Below, piece by piece: positions 1-8,181 of a stretch of 64,000 nucleotides of DNA. Each line of letters begins with the position of its first letter. Position 1 is the first letter of the stretch. This DNA is from an uncultured Peptococcaceae bacterium (GTDB lineage: Bacteria; Bacillota; Peptococcia; Peptococcales; Peptococcaceae), in the NCBI GenBank assembly GCA_902492275.1, contig CABUKW010000001.1:23905-87904 (forward strand), in the 5' to 3' direction. The notes beneath the pieces were generated by a model that was not told the origin of the DNA, did not search any database, and was given only the letters and a program-made list of their open reading frames with translations. The translations under genes were made by a program, and so were the position numbers.

Positions 1-2
1 CC

Positions 3-1589
3 GTCAAATGGATTTGGCTTAGCTTTGTCCTTATCGCCGTGCTGATTTTCCTGCGGTTTTTGTTCGACTACCTGCGGGCCAAATTTCAGGAAACCATCAG
101 CTATGAGCTGGCGGCGCGGGATCGTCTGGCCATCGGCGACGCCCTGAAACGGGTTTCTCTGGGCTATTTTCAGCAGGTTCAAACCGGTAATATTCTAAAT
201 TCCATTACCACCGGTCTGCATACATTAGAAAATATGGGCATGCGGATGGTTGACGATTTTGTGGGCGGATATCTGAATTTTCTGGTCATATTTCTTTGCC
301 TGCTGGTCATCCATCCATTGGTTTCGGTTCTTGCACTGGTGGGCGCGGCATTGTCCTTTCTGTTTTTGCTGTTGGTTTCCAGACACAGCGTCAAAAATGC
401 GCCGGTAGCGGCCAAGGCTGGACGGGATTTGACGGCGGCTACCTTAGAATATGCGCGGGGCCTGCCGGTGGTAAAATCTTTCGGGCAGAGCGGCGCTTCT
501 ATGGCGGCATTGTCCAAAGCCTGCCGGGACAGTCGGGATAGCTGCCTGACCATTGAGTGGGGCTATACGCCTGCCAACTGCCTCCATTTATTGGCGCTGA
601 AAACCGCTTCGGTGGCTTTGGCGGGCGCAGCCTGCTATCTGGGCATGACAGGCCAGATGGCACTGCCGCTTATGCTGATGTTCGTCTTTTTCTCTTTCAG
701 CATTTTCTCCGGTTTAGAGCCTATCAGTGACAGCGCCCATGTGCTGGGTGTGATTGACAACGCCATGAACCAGCTAGAGGCTTTGAAGGCCAGCAATTAC
801 ATTGATCGGGACGGCAAGGATATTCCTCTGACTGCCTTTGACGTGGCCTTTCAGCATGTGGATTTCAGCTATGGAGAAAGAAAAATTTTGCAGGATGTGA
901 GCTTTACCATTCCGGAAAAAACGTCTACAGCCATAGTCGGGCCGTCGGGCAGCGGGAAAACCACAATCTGCAATCTGATTGCCCGCTTTTACGATGTGGA
1001 CAGCGGCAGCGTACAGGTAGGCGGCCATGATGTCAGAGAATTGACCTGCGACAGCTTACTGCAGCATATTTCGATGGTCTTCCAGAATGTATATTTGTTT
1101 CACGACACTATCCGCAGCAACATTTGCTTTGGCAAGCCGGACGCTACCCAGGAGGAAATGATAGCGGCGGCTCAAAAAGCATGCTGCCACGATTTTATCA
1201 TGGCGTTGCCCCAGGGCTATGATACAGTCATCGGCGAAGGCGGCAGCACCTTATCTGGCGGTGAAAAGCAGCGTATCTCCATTGCCAGGGCCATTCTGAA
1301 GAACGCGCCCATCATCATTTTGGATGAAGCCACCGCCAGCGTGGATCCAGAAAACGAGCATCTCATTCAGGCCGCTATCTCAGAACTGACCAGAGGAAAA
1401 ACCATCATCACTATCGCCCACCGGTTGGCAACCATTGAGCAGGCCGACCAGATTTTGGTGGTGGAGGACGGCAGAATTGTGCAGCGGGGCACCCATCAGA
1501 CCTTACTGCAGCAGGAGGGTCGTTACCGCAGCTTTATAGAAATCCGGCAGCGGGTAGAGGGCTGGAATTTAGGCGAAGCGAATCAGTAA
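3..1589 (+). CDS. ABC exporter, permease and ATPase fused (5' truncated by window edge)
   Basis: This is a half-transporter with a membrane domain followed by a nucleotide-binding domain. The frame is open to the left edge, so the true start lies outside; the first internal start codon is GTG at 39. Counting from there, Walker A GPSGSGKTT starts near residue 301, the signature LSGGEKQ near 405, and Walker B IIILDEAT near 427, followed by the AHR switch histidine. About four membrane segments remain, so roughly 60-70 residues are missing. Such proteins usually pair with a second half-transporter upstream, which would lie outside the window. The substrate cannot be read from sequence; it resembles multidrug and siderophore-type exporters. 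Confidence 0.85.
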   Translation, partial: VKWIWLSFVLIAVLIFLRFLFDYLRAKFQETISYELAARDRLAIGDALKRVSLGYFQQVQTGNILNSITTGLHTLENMGMRMVDDFVGGYLNFLVIFLCLLVIHPLVSVLALVGAALSFLFLLLVSRHSVKNAPVAAKAGRDLTAATLEYARGLPVVKSFGQSGASMAALSKACRDSRDSCLTIEWGYTPANCLHLLALKTASVALAGAACYLGMTGQMALPLMLMFVFFSFSIFSGLEPISDSAHVLGVIDNAMNQLEALKASNYIDRDGKDIPLTAFDVAFQHVDFSYGERKILQDVSFTIPEKTSTAIVGPSGSGKTTICNLIARFYDVDSGSVQVGGHDVRELTCDSLLQHISMVFQNVYLFHDTIRSNICFGKPDATQEEMIAAAQKACCHDFIMALPQGYDTVIGEGGSTLSGGEKQRISIARAILKNAPIIILDEATASVDPENEHLIQAAISELTRGKTIITIAHRLATIEQADQILVVEDGRIVQRGTHQTLLQQEGRYRSFIEIRQRVEGWNLGEANQ

Positions 1590-1650
1590 ATCACAGAAAA
1601 TCCCCATGCTTTTTCTATGGTTGTATTTTACAAAAAAATACGAAAGAAAA

Positions 1651-1686
1651 ATCAGCCAGTCCAAGCGCATTTACGGACTGGCTGAT
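1651..1686 (-). terminator. Rho-independent terminator, minus strand
   Basis: A perfect 12-bp stem (ATCAGCCAGTCC against GGACTGGCTGAT) with a 12-base loop. Read on the minus strand it is followed by TTTTCTTTCG, so it ends the two-gene unit at 1718-3147. It lies 60 bases after the plus-strand ABC gene and may also stop that transcript, although no T-run follows on that strand. Confidence 0.8.
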
Positions 1687-1717
1687 ATCCTATAGTCTGC
1701 CTATTGCGGCGCTTTTT

Positions 1718-2452
1718 CTAGTTTCTTTCTGATAGAAACAGCTTTTGAAACAGCTGGCTTGTATAGCGATCCTGAAGCGCTTTTTTCCTCCATATAATTC
1801 TGGTGACCGCTTCCGCAAAGTACAAGGTATCTGTTTGGGTGTCATAGGCGATTCGGAATCCGAAGACGCCCTGGTCTTTGGCCATCATAAATCCTTTTTG
1901 GCACAGCGCCACAAAATCTGGAGCCTTCTCTTGAATTTCCGCGCCATATTCAAAAGCGACGAAAAATTGCCTGCCATAGGAAGCGCTTGCTTCCGTCATT
2001 TTTTGCATAAACAACAGGGCAAAAGATTCTGTCTCTTTACAGTTGGGCGTATCGTTATTAGAAATAAAAAGGTGAAACAGAAGGCTTTTATGGACTTGCC
2101 GGAAGCAGTGATAGTTTCCGTAAGGGTATTCTTTGATGAGAAACCCCTCAGATTTTAGTCTGCTGGTTATTTCTGACGGCGTCAGCGGTGATTGGCATTT
2201 ATGGACAAAAGAAGAGGTTTCCTCCACAAATTTCAGCAACCGTTCATCGTGTACGCTTAAGATTTTGGCCGAAAGTACCTCCAACGTGACGCCAATCATC
2301 AAAAAGCAGAGTGTGAGAACGGGGGAGAGACGATAGAGCAGGCTGCAGAGACTGCCCAAAAGGCTCAGGATTCCCAGTAGCCATAATATTAGATTTTTCC
2401 CCAAAAAGGGATTGGTCTGCAAATAGGTATCTGCTTCTGTATGGTTTATCAT
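1718..2452 (-). CDS. Hypothetical membrane-anchored protein
   Basis: 244 residues; I do not recognise the family. Two hydrophobic segments lie at about residues 21-40 and 43-62, forming a hairpin anchor with a short N-terminal tail. A soluble domain of about 180 residues follows, rich in aromatic residues. Its start overlaps the stop of the upstream gene in an ATGA arrangement at 2449-2452, so the two are translationally coupled and probably work together. A strong terminator follows. No catalytic motif is visible. Base composition is a little more AT-rich than the core genes, in keeping with an accessory function. Confidence 0.6.
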   Translation of the reverse strand: MINHTEADTYLQTNPFLGKNLILWLLGILSLLGSLCSLLYRLSPVLTLCFLMIGVTLEVLSAKILSVHDERLLKFVEETSSFVHKCQSPLTPSEITSRLKSEGFLIKEYPYGNYHCFRQVHKSLLFHLFISNNDTPNCKETESFALLFMQKMTEASASYGRQFFVAFEYGAEIQEKAPDFVALCQKGFMMAKDQGVFGFRIAYDTQTDTLYFAEAVTRIIWRKKALQDRYTSQLFQKLFLSERN

Positions 2453-3147
2453 AGTGTACTCTCCAAATTCCGATTTGTCGCTTGCCGGTTGCTTCTAATG
2501 CCGATCATGGAAAAGACTTCGCCAGGAAAAGGCTTTCCGCTATGCTTATCTTTTTGGCGCATAAGAAAGCTAAGGGTCTGTTCGTCGTTGGGGAGCGGAA
2601 TCTGATTTTCTGTCAGCAGCTGTTCTGTTTTTTCTATGTACGCCAGTGCCGTTGGCGTATTGGGCGTTTCACATTCGCCCCAGTCATCGGCGATAACAAA
2701 ATAGATATTGTCCAGAATGCTTTCTATCAGAGGAAAATGCTCCGTTTCCCGATATAAGTTCTGCAAATCAGTCAGTTGTTCCGCTGTAAAGCTGTACGGA
2801 AAATAAATGGGCTTGTTTTTCCGGGCTGCTTCCAATTCTTCATAAGTCGAATAGGGCAAAACCTCTTCCGGCATTAAATCACAAACCTGAAAAATCCATT
2901 CCTCCATATCAGAAGTTGTGGTTATTTCCCACAGCTTTTTTAATACCCATTCCCATTTTTCAAAATCCTGTTCATAAAATTTCAAGACTTCTTCCAGGCA
3001 CAGAATCAGATAAGCCGCCCGTGCTCGCTTGGAAACAGGGTAAAATTTATACTGTTTCCACTTGCGGCGTTCCAGCTTCCTGTCTTGCTTCCATTTCCGG
3101 CGTTCTGTTTTCCTTTCTTGCTTCCACTTGCGGTATTCCGTTTCCAT
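2449..3147 (-). CDS. Hypothetical protein with N-terminal KWKQ repeats
   Basis: 232 residues from ATG at 3147, chosen because AAGGGAAAGGG lies just upstream; the open frame runs further to 3249 without a ribosome site. The first 35 residues contain three imperfect 11-residue repeats with the core RKWKQ, very basic and probably helical, encoded by tandem 33-bp DNA repeats. A mostly acidic alpha/beta-looking domain follows, rich in Trp and Glu (for example FEKWEWVLKKLWE and the stretch ADDWGECE). No known family is recognised; small acidic proteins of this kind include immunity-type proteins, but that is only a guess. It is coupled to the membrane protein downstream. Confidence 0.6.
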   Translation of the reverse strand: METEYRKWKQERKTERRKWKQDRKLERRKWKQYKFYPVSKRARAAYLILCLEEVLKFYEQDFEKWEWVLKKLWEITTTSDMEEWIFQVCDLMPEEVLPYSTYEELEAARKNKPIYFPYSFTAEQLTDLQNLYRETEHFPLIESILDNIYFVIADDWGECETPNTPTALAYIEKTEQLLTENQIPLPNDEQTLSFLMRQKDKHSGKPFPGEVFSMIGIRSNRQATNRNLESTL

Positions 3148-3339
3148 TTTTTCGCCCTTTCCCTTGCTAGATATAAATCTCGCTTTCGTCGCTTTGCTGT
3201 TTATGATGCCTTTCTGCAAAGACGCAGCAACAAAAACAGCGTGCAGCATCGACTGGTTTTACACAATCCTGCTACACGCCGTTTATTCTATTTTAACAAG
3301 CCTTTATGTTCCAGTCAACGGGATACTTGTGGATTTCCT

Positions 3340-4179
3340 TTAGACAATGCTCATAAACCATTCGACAGTCTGTGGGTCATAATGAGAGAAAAACAGACTT
3401 TCTCCTGTGTCTAATTTTTCAATGTTTCTCATATCCTCGTTAGATAAGGCAAAATCGAATACGTTGAAATTTTCTTCCATGCGTTCTTTGTGTGTAGATT
3501 TGGGAATAACCACGACATCACTCTGCAGCAAGAACCGTAAAGCGACCTGTGCAGGTGTTTTTTTATACTGTTCCCCAATTCCTTTTAAAACAGGATTTGT
3601 AAAATAATTGTTTTTTCCTTCGGCGAAGGGTCCCCAGGACATAATCTGCGTTCCATATTTCATCATGTATTCCTTGGCAATTTTCTGCTGTTGGAAAACA
3701 TGGGTTTCTACCTGATTTATGGCCGGCTTAATCTCTGAAAAATGAACGATGTCAAGATAACGGTCGGGATAAAAATTGGAAACGCCGATTGCCCGTAATG
3801 TTCCCGCTTGATAGGCTTCTTCCATCGCGCGGTAGCTGCCATAGTAATCGCCGAATGGTTGATGAATGAGCAGCAAATCAATATAATCTGTTTGCAGACT
3901 GTTCAGGGATTCTGAAATAGAAGCCTTTGCTTTTTCATAGCCGGCATTGCTGATCCATATTTTTGTAGTAATAAACAGTTCTTCTCTTGGCAGACCACAT
4001 TTTACCAAAGCCTTTCCCACGCCTTCTTCATTGCCATAGGCCTGCGCGGTATCTATGCTGCGGTATCCAATTTCAATTGCGTTCCGTACACAACGCTCTG
4101 TTTCCTCTGGCGGGGTCTGATATACGCCATATCCCAGTTTCGGCATTTTAACGCCGTTGTTTAGTGTTACATATTCCAT
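3340..4179 (-). CDS. Aldo/keto reductase
   Basis: 279 residues, the usual length of an AKR5-type NADPH-dependent oxidoreductase that reduces aldehydes or ketones to alcohols. The full catalytic tetrad is visible: D43 and Y48 in the DTAQAYGNE segment, K73 (TTKIW) and H106 (LLIHQP). The second family pattern is GVSNFYPDRYLDI. The C-terminal NADPH-binding stretch reads VVIPKSTHKERMEEN. It is divergent from a LysR regulator at 4318, which probably controls it. Codon use is AT-rich compared with the dcw genes. The physiological substrate is unknown. Confidence 0.9.
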   Translation of the reverse strand: MEYVTLNNGVKMPKLGYGVYQTPPEETERCVRNAIEIGYRSIDTAQAYGNEEGVGKALVKCGLPREELFITTKIWISNAGYEKAKASISESLNSLQTDYIDLLLIHQPFGDYYGSYRAMEEAYQAGTLRAIGVSNFYPDRYLDIVHFSEIKPAINQVETHVFQQQKIAKEYMMKYGTQIMSWGPFAEGKNNYFTNPVLKGIGEQYKKTPAQVALRFLLQSDVVVIPKSTHKERMEENFNVFDFALSNEDMRNIEKLDTGESLFFSHYDPQTVEWFMSIV

Positions 4180-4236
4180 CTTGGTACCTCCTCAAACGAT
4201 TCATAAAACTTTAGCTGAACTTCTTACAATTGATAG

Positions 4237-4265
4237 TTTACAAGGTAATTGAAAGAAAGTACAAT
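4237..4265 (+). promoter_or_regulatory. SigA-type promoter of the LysR gene
   Basis: TTTACA at 4237-4242, a 17-bp spacer, and TACAAT at 4260-4265. Just upstream lies an AT-rich dyad, CAATT to AATTG (about 4226-4252), which overlaps the -35 and is a plausible LysR binding site shared with the divergent reductase gene. Confidence 0.6.
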
Positions 4266-4317
4266 ATAGATTGTGAAATGCAGCATTCATAAAATGAATA
4301 GTGGGGAAGGAAACTCG

Positions 4318-5163
4318 ATGTTAGATCTTTTGGAATTAGAACAACTTGTTGCGTTTGCAGAGTTTGGTACGCTTTCAAAAGCTGCCGAAGCATTGCATAT
4401 ATCTCAGCCAACCATTACGCGTACCATGCAGCATCTTGAAATGGAATTTGGCGTTCCCCTGTTTGCCCGGGGAAAAAATAAAATAGAATTGAATGAAACC
4501 GGCTTAAAAGCTGTGGAACATGCGCGGAGTCTGCTTACCATTGCGCAAAATACGGTACAGCAGGTTCAGGCTTATCATGCGCAATTACATACGATTACTG
4601 TAGAAGCATGCGCGCCTGCGCCGCTGTGGTCGTTGCTTCCGCTGCTGTCATCGTGTTTTCCAGAACAAACGATTTCCTCCAAGCTCTCTGCGTTGCCTGC
4701 AATTATTAGCAATGTAACGTCCGCTATTTGTGAAATCGGCATTATAACGGATCCCATATCAATAGATGGATTCGCTTGCATTCCGATTGTTCGTGAAAAT
4801 CTTTCCGTTTGTGTTCCCGCTGATCATGAATTAGCGTCGCGTAAAAGTCTGACATTTCAAGATCTGAATGGCTTTAATTGTTTGTTAGCGTCACAAATTG
4901 GTTTTTGGATGGAATTGTGCCAACAAAAAATGCCTGCTTCAAAATTTATTATCCAGACAGACGAGTTTGCAATGCAGGAGCTGATACAAAAATCAACGCT
5001 GCCATGTTTTACGACCAATCTCGCTGCCTATCATTCAGACACGCTAAAAGGAAGAAGCATTATACCGATTACCAATCCAGAAGCCAATGTAACATATCAT
5101 TTGGTTTGTAAAAAAAGCGAGACCAAATATATTGCAATAGCGGAACAGCTTAAAACAGTATAG
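4318..5163 (+). CDS. LysR-family transcriptional regulator
   Basis: 281 residues from ATG at 4318, chosen because GGGGAAGG lies 7 bases upstream; the frame extends 15 codons further without a ribosome site. The N-terminal winged helix-turn-helix (roughly residues 1-60) reads FAEFGTLSKAAEALHISQPT and IELNETGLKAVEHAR, typical of the family. A periplasmic-binding-like effector domain follows from about residue 90. It is divergent from the aldo/keto reductase and convergent with the LysE-type exporter. The family usually autorepresses and activates the divergent gene when a small metabolite binds; the ligand here is unknown. Confidence 0.88.
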   Translation: MLDLLELEQLVAFAEFGTLSKAAEALHISQPTITRTMQHLEMEFGVPLFARGKNKIELNETGLKAVEHARSLLTIAQNTVQQVQAYHAQLHTITVEACAPAPLWSLLPLLSSCFPEQTISSKLSALPAIISNVTSAICEIGIITDPISIDGFACIPIVRENLSVCVPADHELASRKSLTFQDLNGFNCLLASQIGFWMELCQQKMPASKFIIQTDEFAMQELIQKSTLPCFTTNLAAYHSDTLKGRSIIPITNPEANVTYHLVCKKSETKYIAIAEQLKTV

Positions 5164-5247
5164 CTCTTAAAATGATATGGGTGCAAAGCCCTTATGAAAG
5201 CTGCAGTCTGTTCACTTGCCGCCCGTTGACTTGGCCAGTTTTGGCGT

Positions 5248-5829
5248 TTATAAGAATAATGATATTGCACAATATAGGAGCAACAATGCCATAACAAAAT
5301 TGACGGCTTTGGTATGTTGGGCAAAAAACTTGCAGAAAGCAGAACCAAATAACGCCCAGACATAAGAACCGGAAGCTCCAATCAGGGTCAAAATAAGGGT
5401 AAAAGAGATTAGGGCTATTGTTGAATGAAATACAGGCAATATATAAAGGGACATTGCAGTAATGGCATAAATGTAGATTTTGGGATTCATAAATTGCAAT
5501 AGCATTCCTGCAAGGAAACTGGATTCATTGCCATTTTCCATTTCAAAATCAGAGGACGTTTTCCAGACTTTCCATGCCAGATACATCATATAAGCTGCTC
5601 CAAAAATCTGCATGAAAATTTTGATTTTCGGGAGTGCTGAATACAAAGTGGAACTAAAGGCTGTACATACGCTCATAACAATCAAAAATCCTATTGTGAT
5701 TCCCAAATTGAATCGGAAGTTCTTTTTAAATCCCAGACGTGCAGCATTGCTCATAGACAGCAGATTATTTGCGCCCGGTGTGTAAGCGGTTACAAAACAA
5801 TAGATTAAAAAATCAGATACAGGAAACAT
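5248..5829 (-). CDS. LysE/RhtB-family amino-acid exporter
   Basis: 193 residues with about six hydrophobic segments, the usual size and topology of the LysE/RhtB superfamily, which exports amino acids or their derivatives by proton antiport. The N-terminal family motif TPGANNLLSMSNAARLGF is clear. ATG at 5829 is chosen because AGGAGG is 8 bases away; an ATG two codons earlier is only 2 bases from it. It is divergent from an XRE-cupin regulator, a very common pairing in which the regulator senses the amino acid and controls the exporter. The substrate is not determined; cysteine or O-acetylserine exporters look similar. Confidence 0.85.
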   Translation of the reverse strand: MFPVSDFLIYCFVTAYTPGANNLLSMSNAARLGFKKNFRFNLGITIGFLIVMSVCTAFSSTLYSALPKIKIFMQIFGAAYMMYLAWKVWKTSSDFEMENGNESSFLAGMLLQFMNPKIYIYAITAMSLYILPVFHSTIALISFTLILTLIGASGSYVWALFGSAFCKFFAQHTKAVNFVMALLLLYCAISLFL

Positions 5830-5941
5830 GTTCATTACCTCCTATGGAAATTGTATAGTGAAATATAACTGCCAATAGAACAAATTATTTTTTGTCTCTC
5901 TCTTTACAAGTCAAAGATAAAATTATATAATATAACAAAAA

Positions 5942-5995
5942 GTACATTATATTGCAACGTGTGCGATTTGATAATACAACACGTACATTATATTG
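5942..5995. promoter_or_regulatory. Direct and inverted repeats, likely XRE-cupin operator
   Basis: The 13-mer GTACATTATATTG occurs twice, at 5942-5954 and 5983-5995, spaced 41 bp (about four helical turns). Between them are ACGTGT and ACACGT as inverted halves. The second copy ends just before the ribosome site of the regulator, so binding there would block its transcription. The control of both divergent genes is inferred from position. Confidence 0.5.
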
Positions 5996-6016
5996 TCAAT
6001 AGGGAGGAGCGTTTTT

Positions 6017-6568
6017 TTGGATACGATGAATTTGATTGTTGCAAAAAATATTAAACGCCTTAGAGAAGAACGCAAATTGAGCATGGACGAATTGGCAAAA
6101 TTAAGTGGAGTAAGTAAGAGTATGCTGGCTCAAATTGAACGTGGGGAAGGCAATCCAACACTCTCTACTTTATGGAAATTATCAAACGGTATGAAAGTAC
6201 CGTTCGATGCCTTGACAGTTCGTCCCAAAGTTCCATATGAAATAGTTAAAACATCTGAAATACAACCACTCTTAGAGGATAGCGGCAAAGTAAAAAATTA
6301 TTCTATTTTTCCAGATGATGAAAACCGCAGATTTGCCGTTTATTATCTGGAATTAGAACCAGGGAGTTATTGGCAGTCAGAGCCGCATCTTCGGGGAACA
6401 ACGGAATTTATAACTATTTTTTGCGGAAGGCTGGAAATAGAGGTTGACGATAAACGCTTTTCCGTCATAAAAGGGGAGAGCATACGATTTAGAGGCGATA
6501 TGACGCATGCTTATCGAAATATCGGAGATGAAACTACCATTCTGCACATGATTTTATATAATCCCTAA
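6017..6568 (+). CDS. XRE-family regulator with C-terminal cupin domain
   Basis: 183 residues from TTG at 6017, which lies 9 bases after GGAGG; an ATG at 6026 is the alternative, and the longer open frame would include the ribosome site itself. Residues about 5-65 form a helix-turn-helix of the HTH_3 type (LSMDELAKLSGVSKSMLAQIERGEGNP is the region). A cupin_2 beta-barrel follows at about 110-180 with PGSYWQSEPH and GESIRFRGDMTHAYRN, providing a ligand pocket. It is divergent from the LysE-type exporter and most likely regulates it in response to an amino acid. Confidence 0.88.
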   Translation: MDTMNLIVAKNIKRLREERKLSMDELAKLSGVSKSMLAQIERGEGNPTLSTLWKLSNGMKVPFDALTVRPKVPYEIVKTSEIQPLLEDSGKVKNYSIFPDDENRRFAVYYLELEPGSYWQSEPHLRGTTEFITIFCGRLEIEVDDKRFSVIKGESIRFRGDMTHAYRNIGDETTILHMILYNP

Positions 6569-6576
6569 ATCAAAAC

Positions 6577-6610
6577 AAGCGGCAGCTTCCTTTTTCGGAA
6601 ACTGCCGCTT
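6577..6610 (+). terminator. Rho-independent terminator
   Basis: AAGCGGCAG pairs with CTGCCGCTT, extended by TTCC/GGAA around a short T-rich loop. It follows the XRE-cupin gene by 8 bases. The T-run on the plus strand is interrupted. Confidence 0.6.
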
Positions 6611-6731
6611 TGCCATATTTCATCTTTATTTCTTTTATACAATCATGCCATTTCAAGGCTCTTTTAAAAATGACGTAGCAGTAAGCGCTCTTGCTGTAAC
6701 GGTTCAAGATGCTGCCGTGATCGTTGAGGTT

Positions 6732-8051
6732 TTATCGTTTCTGTTCCGGCAGACGGGCCAAAATCACTGCAATCAGCAGCGTGATGGTTTCGGCCAGCGG
6801 CATGGCCATCCAGATGCCGGTAACGCCCAGCTTAATAGGCAGCAGATAGGCCAGCGTCACGCACAGCACCAGTCCGCGCAGTGCGCAGACGGTGAGAGCC
6901 TTAGAGGGCTGCAGGGTGGCTTGAAAATAGTTGGTGTAAAAAATGTTCAGCGCCATGCCGATAAAGGATAAAAAGTAGAGTCGCACTGCCAGCGGCGCCA
7001 TGCGCAAAATTTCCTCGGTGGGATTGATGAAAATATAGACCACCGCCAAGGGAAACAGCAGGCCCAGCAGGGCGAAAAAGCTGCCTTCGATGGCGGCTGT
7101 GCGCAAGCCACAGCTTTTTACTTGCTGGATACGTTCCATCAGCTTGGCGCCGAAATTGGTAGCGATAATGGGTTGAGCGGCCTGGGCAATGCCGTTGCTT
7201 AACGCGATAATGATATAAGCGCTGTTGGACAGGATACTATATACCGTTACGCCCAACTCGCCTGCATAGTGTAAAAGCTGCAGATTGAAAACGAAAATCA
7301 CAATGCCGTTGGAGATTTCCATAAAAAAGCTGGAAAAGCCGTATTGAAAAATTTCTTTTACATAGCGGGGCCGCAACTTTTGCGGCAGCAGGCGCAGACG
7401 GTTTTCTTGGTGGAAGAAATGGCTGCAAAGAACGGCGCAGGTTAAAGCGGTGCCTAAAACGGTGGCCGCTGCAGCGCCGGACATACCTAATCCCAATGGG
7501 AAAATAAAGAGCCAGTCCAGCACAATGTTGGTCACGCCGCCGGAAATGACAGCAGCCATGGCCAGACGAGGTGCCTGGTCGTTGCGGATAAAGGCCTGCA
7601 GAAAAAAGGAAAAGGAAAAAAAGGGCACGCCAAAGGAAATCACCCTAGCATAAGCCAGAGCGTCGGGCATGGTGACATCGGTGGCGCCCAGAATGCGCAA
7701 AATAGGCTCTAACAGCAGCAATCCACAGATAAGATAGACGAACATAAAGGCCACGTTCAACAGCACAGCCAGCGTAAAATAGCGGCGGGCCCGTTCTCCA
7801 TCCCGATTGCCCATGGCGACAGAAAATAGTACGCCGCCGCCTACGCCAAACAGCGCGCCGGTGCCGAACAGAATATTAAACAAAGGCAGCACCAGATTGA
7901 GGGCGGCAATGGCGATTTCCCCCAAGCCTTTGCCAATCATGATAGAATCGGCCAAAAGATAAATGGAGGTCACCATGGTGGCGCTGACCGATGGAATTAA
8001 ATATTGAAAAAATAATTTGCGGGGAGGGTCTTGCAATAAATTGACTTGCAT
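6732..8051 (-). CDS. MATE-family multidrug efflux pump
   Basis: 439 residues with about 12 hydrophobic segments, the normal length of a MATE cation/drug antiporter in the cytoplasmic membrane. The N-terminal half has PSVSATMVTSIYLLADSIMIG and GGGVLFSVAMGNRDGE; the second half repeats the fold from about residue 230 (SNGIAQAAQPIIATNFGA). ATG at 8051 is chosen because GAGAGG lies upstream; the frame is open for 36 more codons without a site. It is divergent from a MerR regulator, and its own promoter has the long MerR-type spacer (see 8092-8122). Closest in look to MepA-like pumps. Substrates are unknown. Confidence 0.9.
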   Translation of the reverse strand: MQVNLLQDPPRKLFFQYLIPSVSATMVTSIYLLADSIMIGKGLGEIAIAALNLVLPLFNILFGTGALFGVGGGVLFSVAMGNRDGERARRYFTLAVLLNVAFMFVYLICGLLLLEPILRILGATDVTMPDALAYARVISFGVPFFSFSFFLQAFIRNDQAPRLAMAAVISGGVTNIVLDWLFIFPLGLGMSGAAAATVLGTALTCAVLCSHFFHQENRLRLLPQKLRPRYVKEIFQYGFSSFFMEISNGIVIFVFNLQLLHYAGELGVTVYSILSNSAYIIIALSNGIAQAAQPIIATNFGAKLMERIQQVKSCGLRTAAIEGSFFALLGLLFPLAVVYIFINPTEEILRMAPLAVRLYFLSFIGMALNIFYTNYFQATLQPSKALTVCALRGLVLCVTLAYLLPIKLGVTGIWMAMPLAETITLLIAVILARLPEQKR

Positions 8052-8091
8052 GGTAAATACGCCTCTCTTTTCAAATTTTACGACAAGTGGT

Positions 8092-8122
8092 ATTATAAAC
8101 CTTAAAGCAGCTTGAAGGTCAA
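8092..8122 (-). promoter_or_regulatory. MerR-type promoter and operator of the MATE gene
   Basis: On the minus strand TTGACC (8117-8122) and TATAAT (8092-8097) are separated by 19 bp. The spacer region holds a 21-bp near-perfect dyad at 8099-8119, with ACCTT and AAGGT as outer halves. Over-long spacers with a central dyad are the hallmark of MerR-activated promoters, where the regulator twists the DNA to align the two elements. Confidence 0.8.
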
Positions 8123-8181
8123 GACCTTTTTGCAACTTTGGCTGCAGGCAGAACCACAAAACAAGTTACAAGGAAAAGGAT

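Noticed and set aside
6645..6971. 108-codon plus-strand frame overlapping the 3' end of the MATE gene
   Set aside because: Gln/His-rich antisense of membrane segments; the terminator before it and lack of a ribosome site argue against it.
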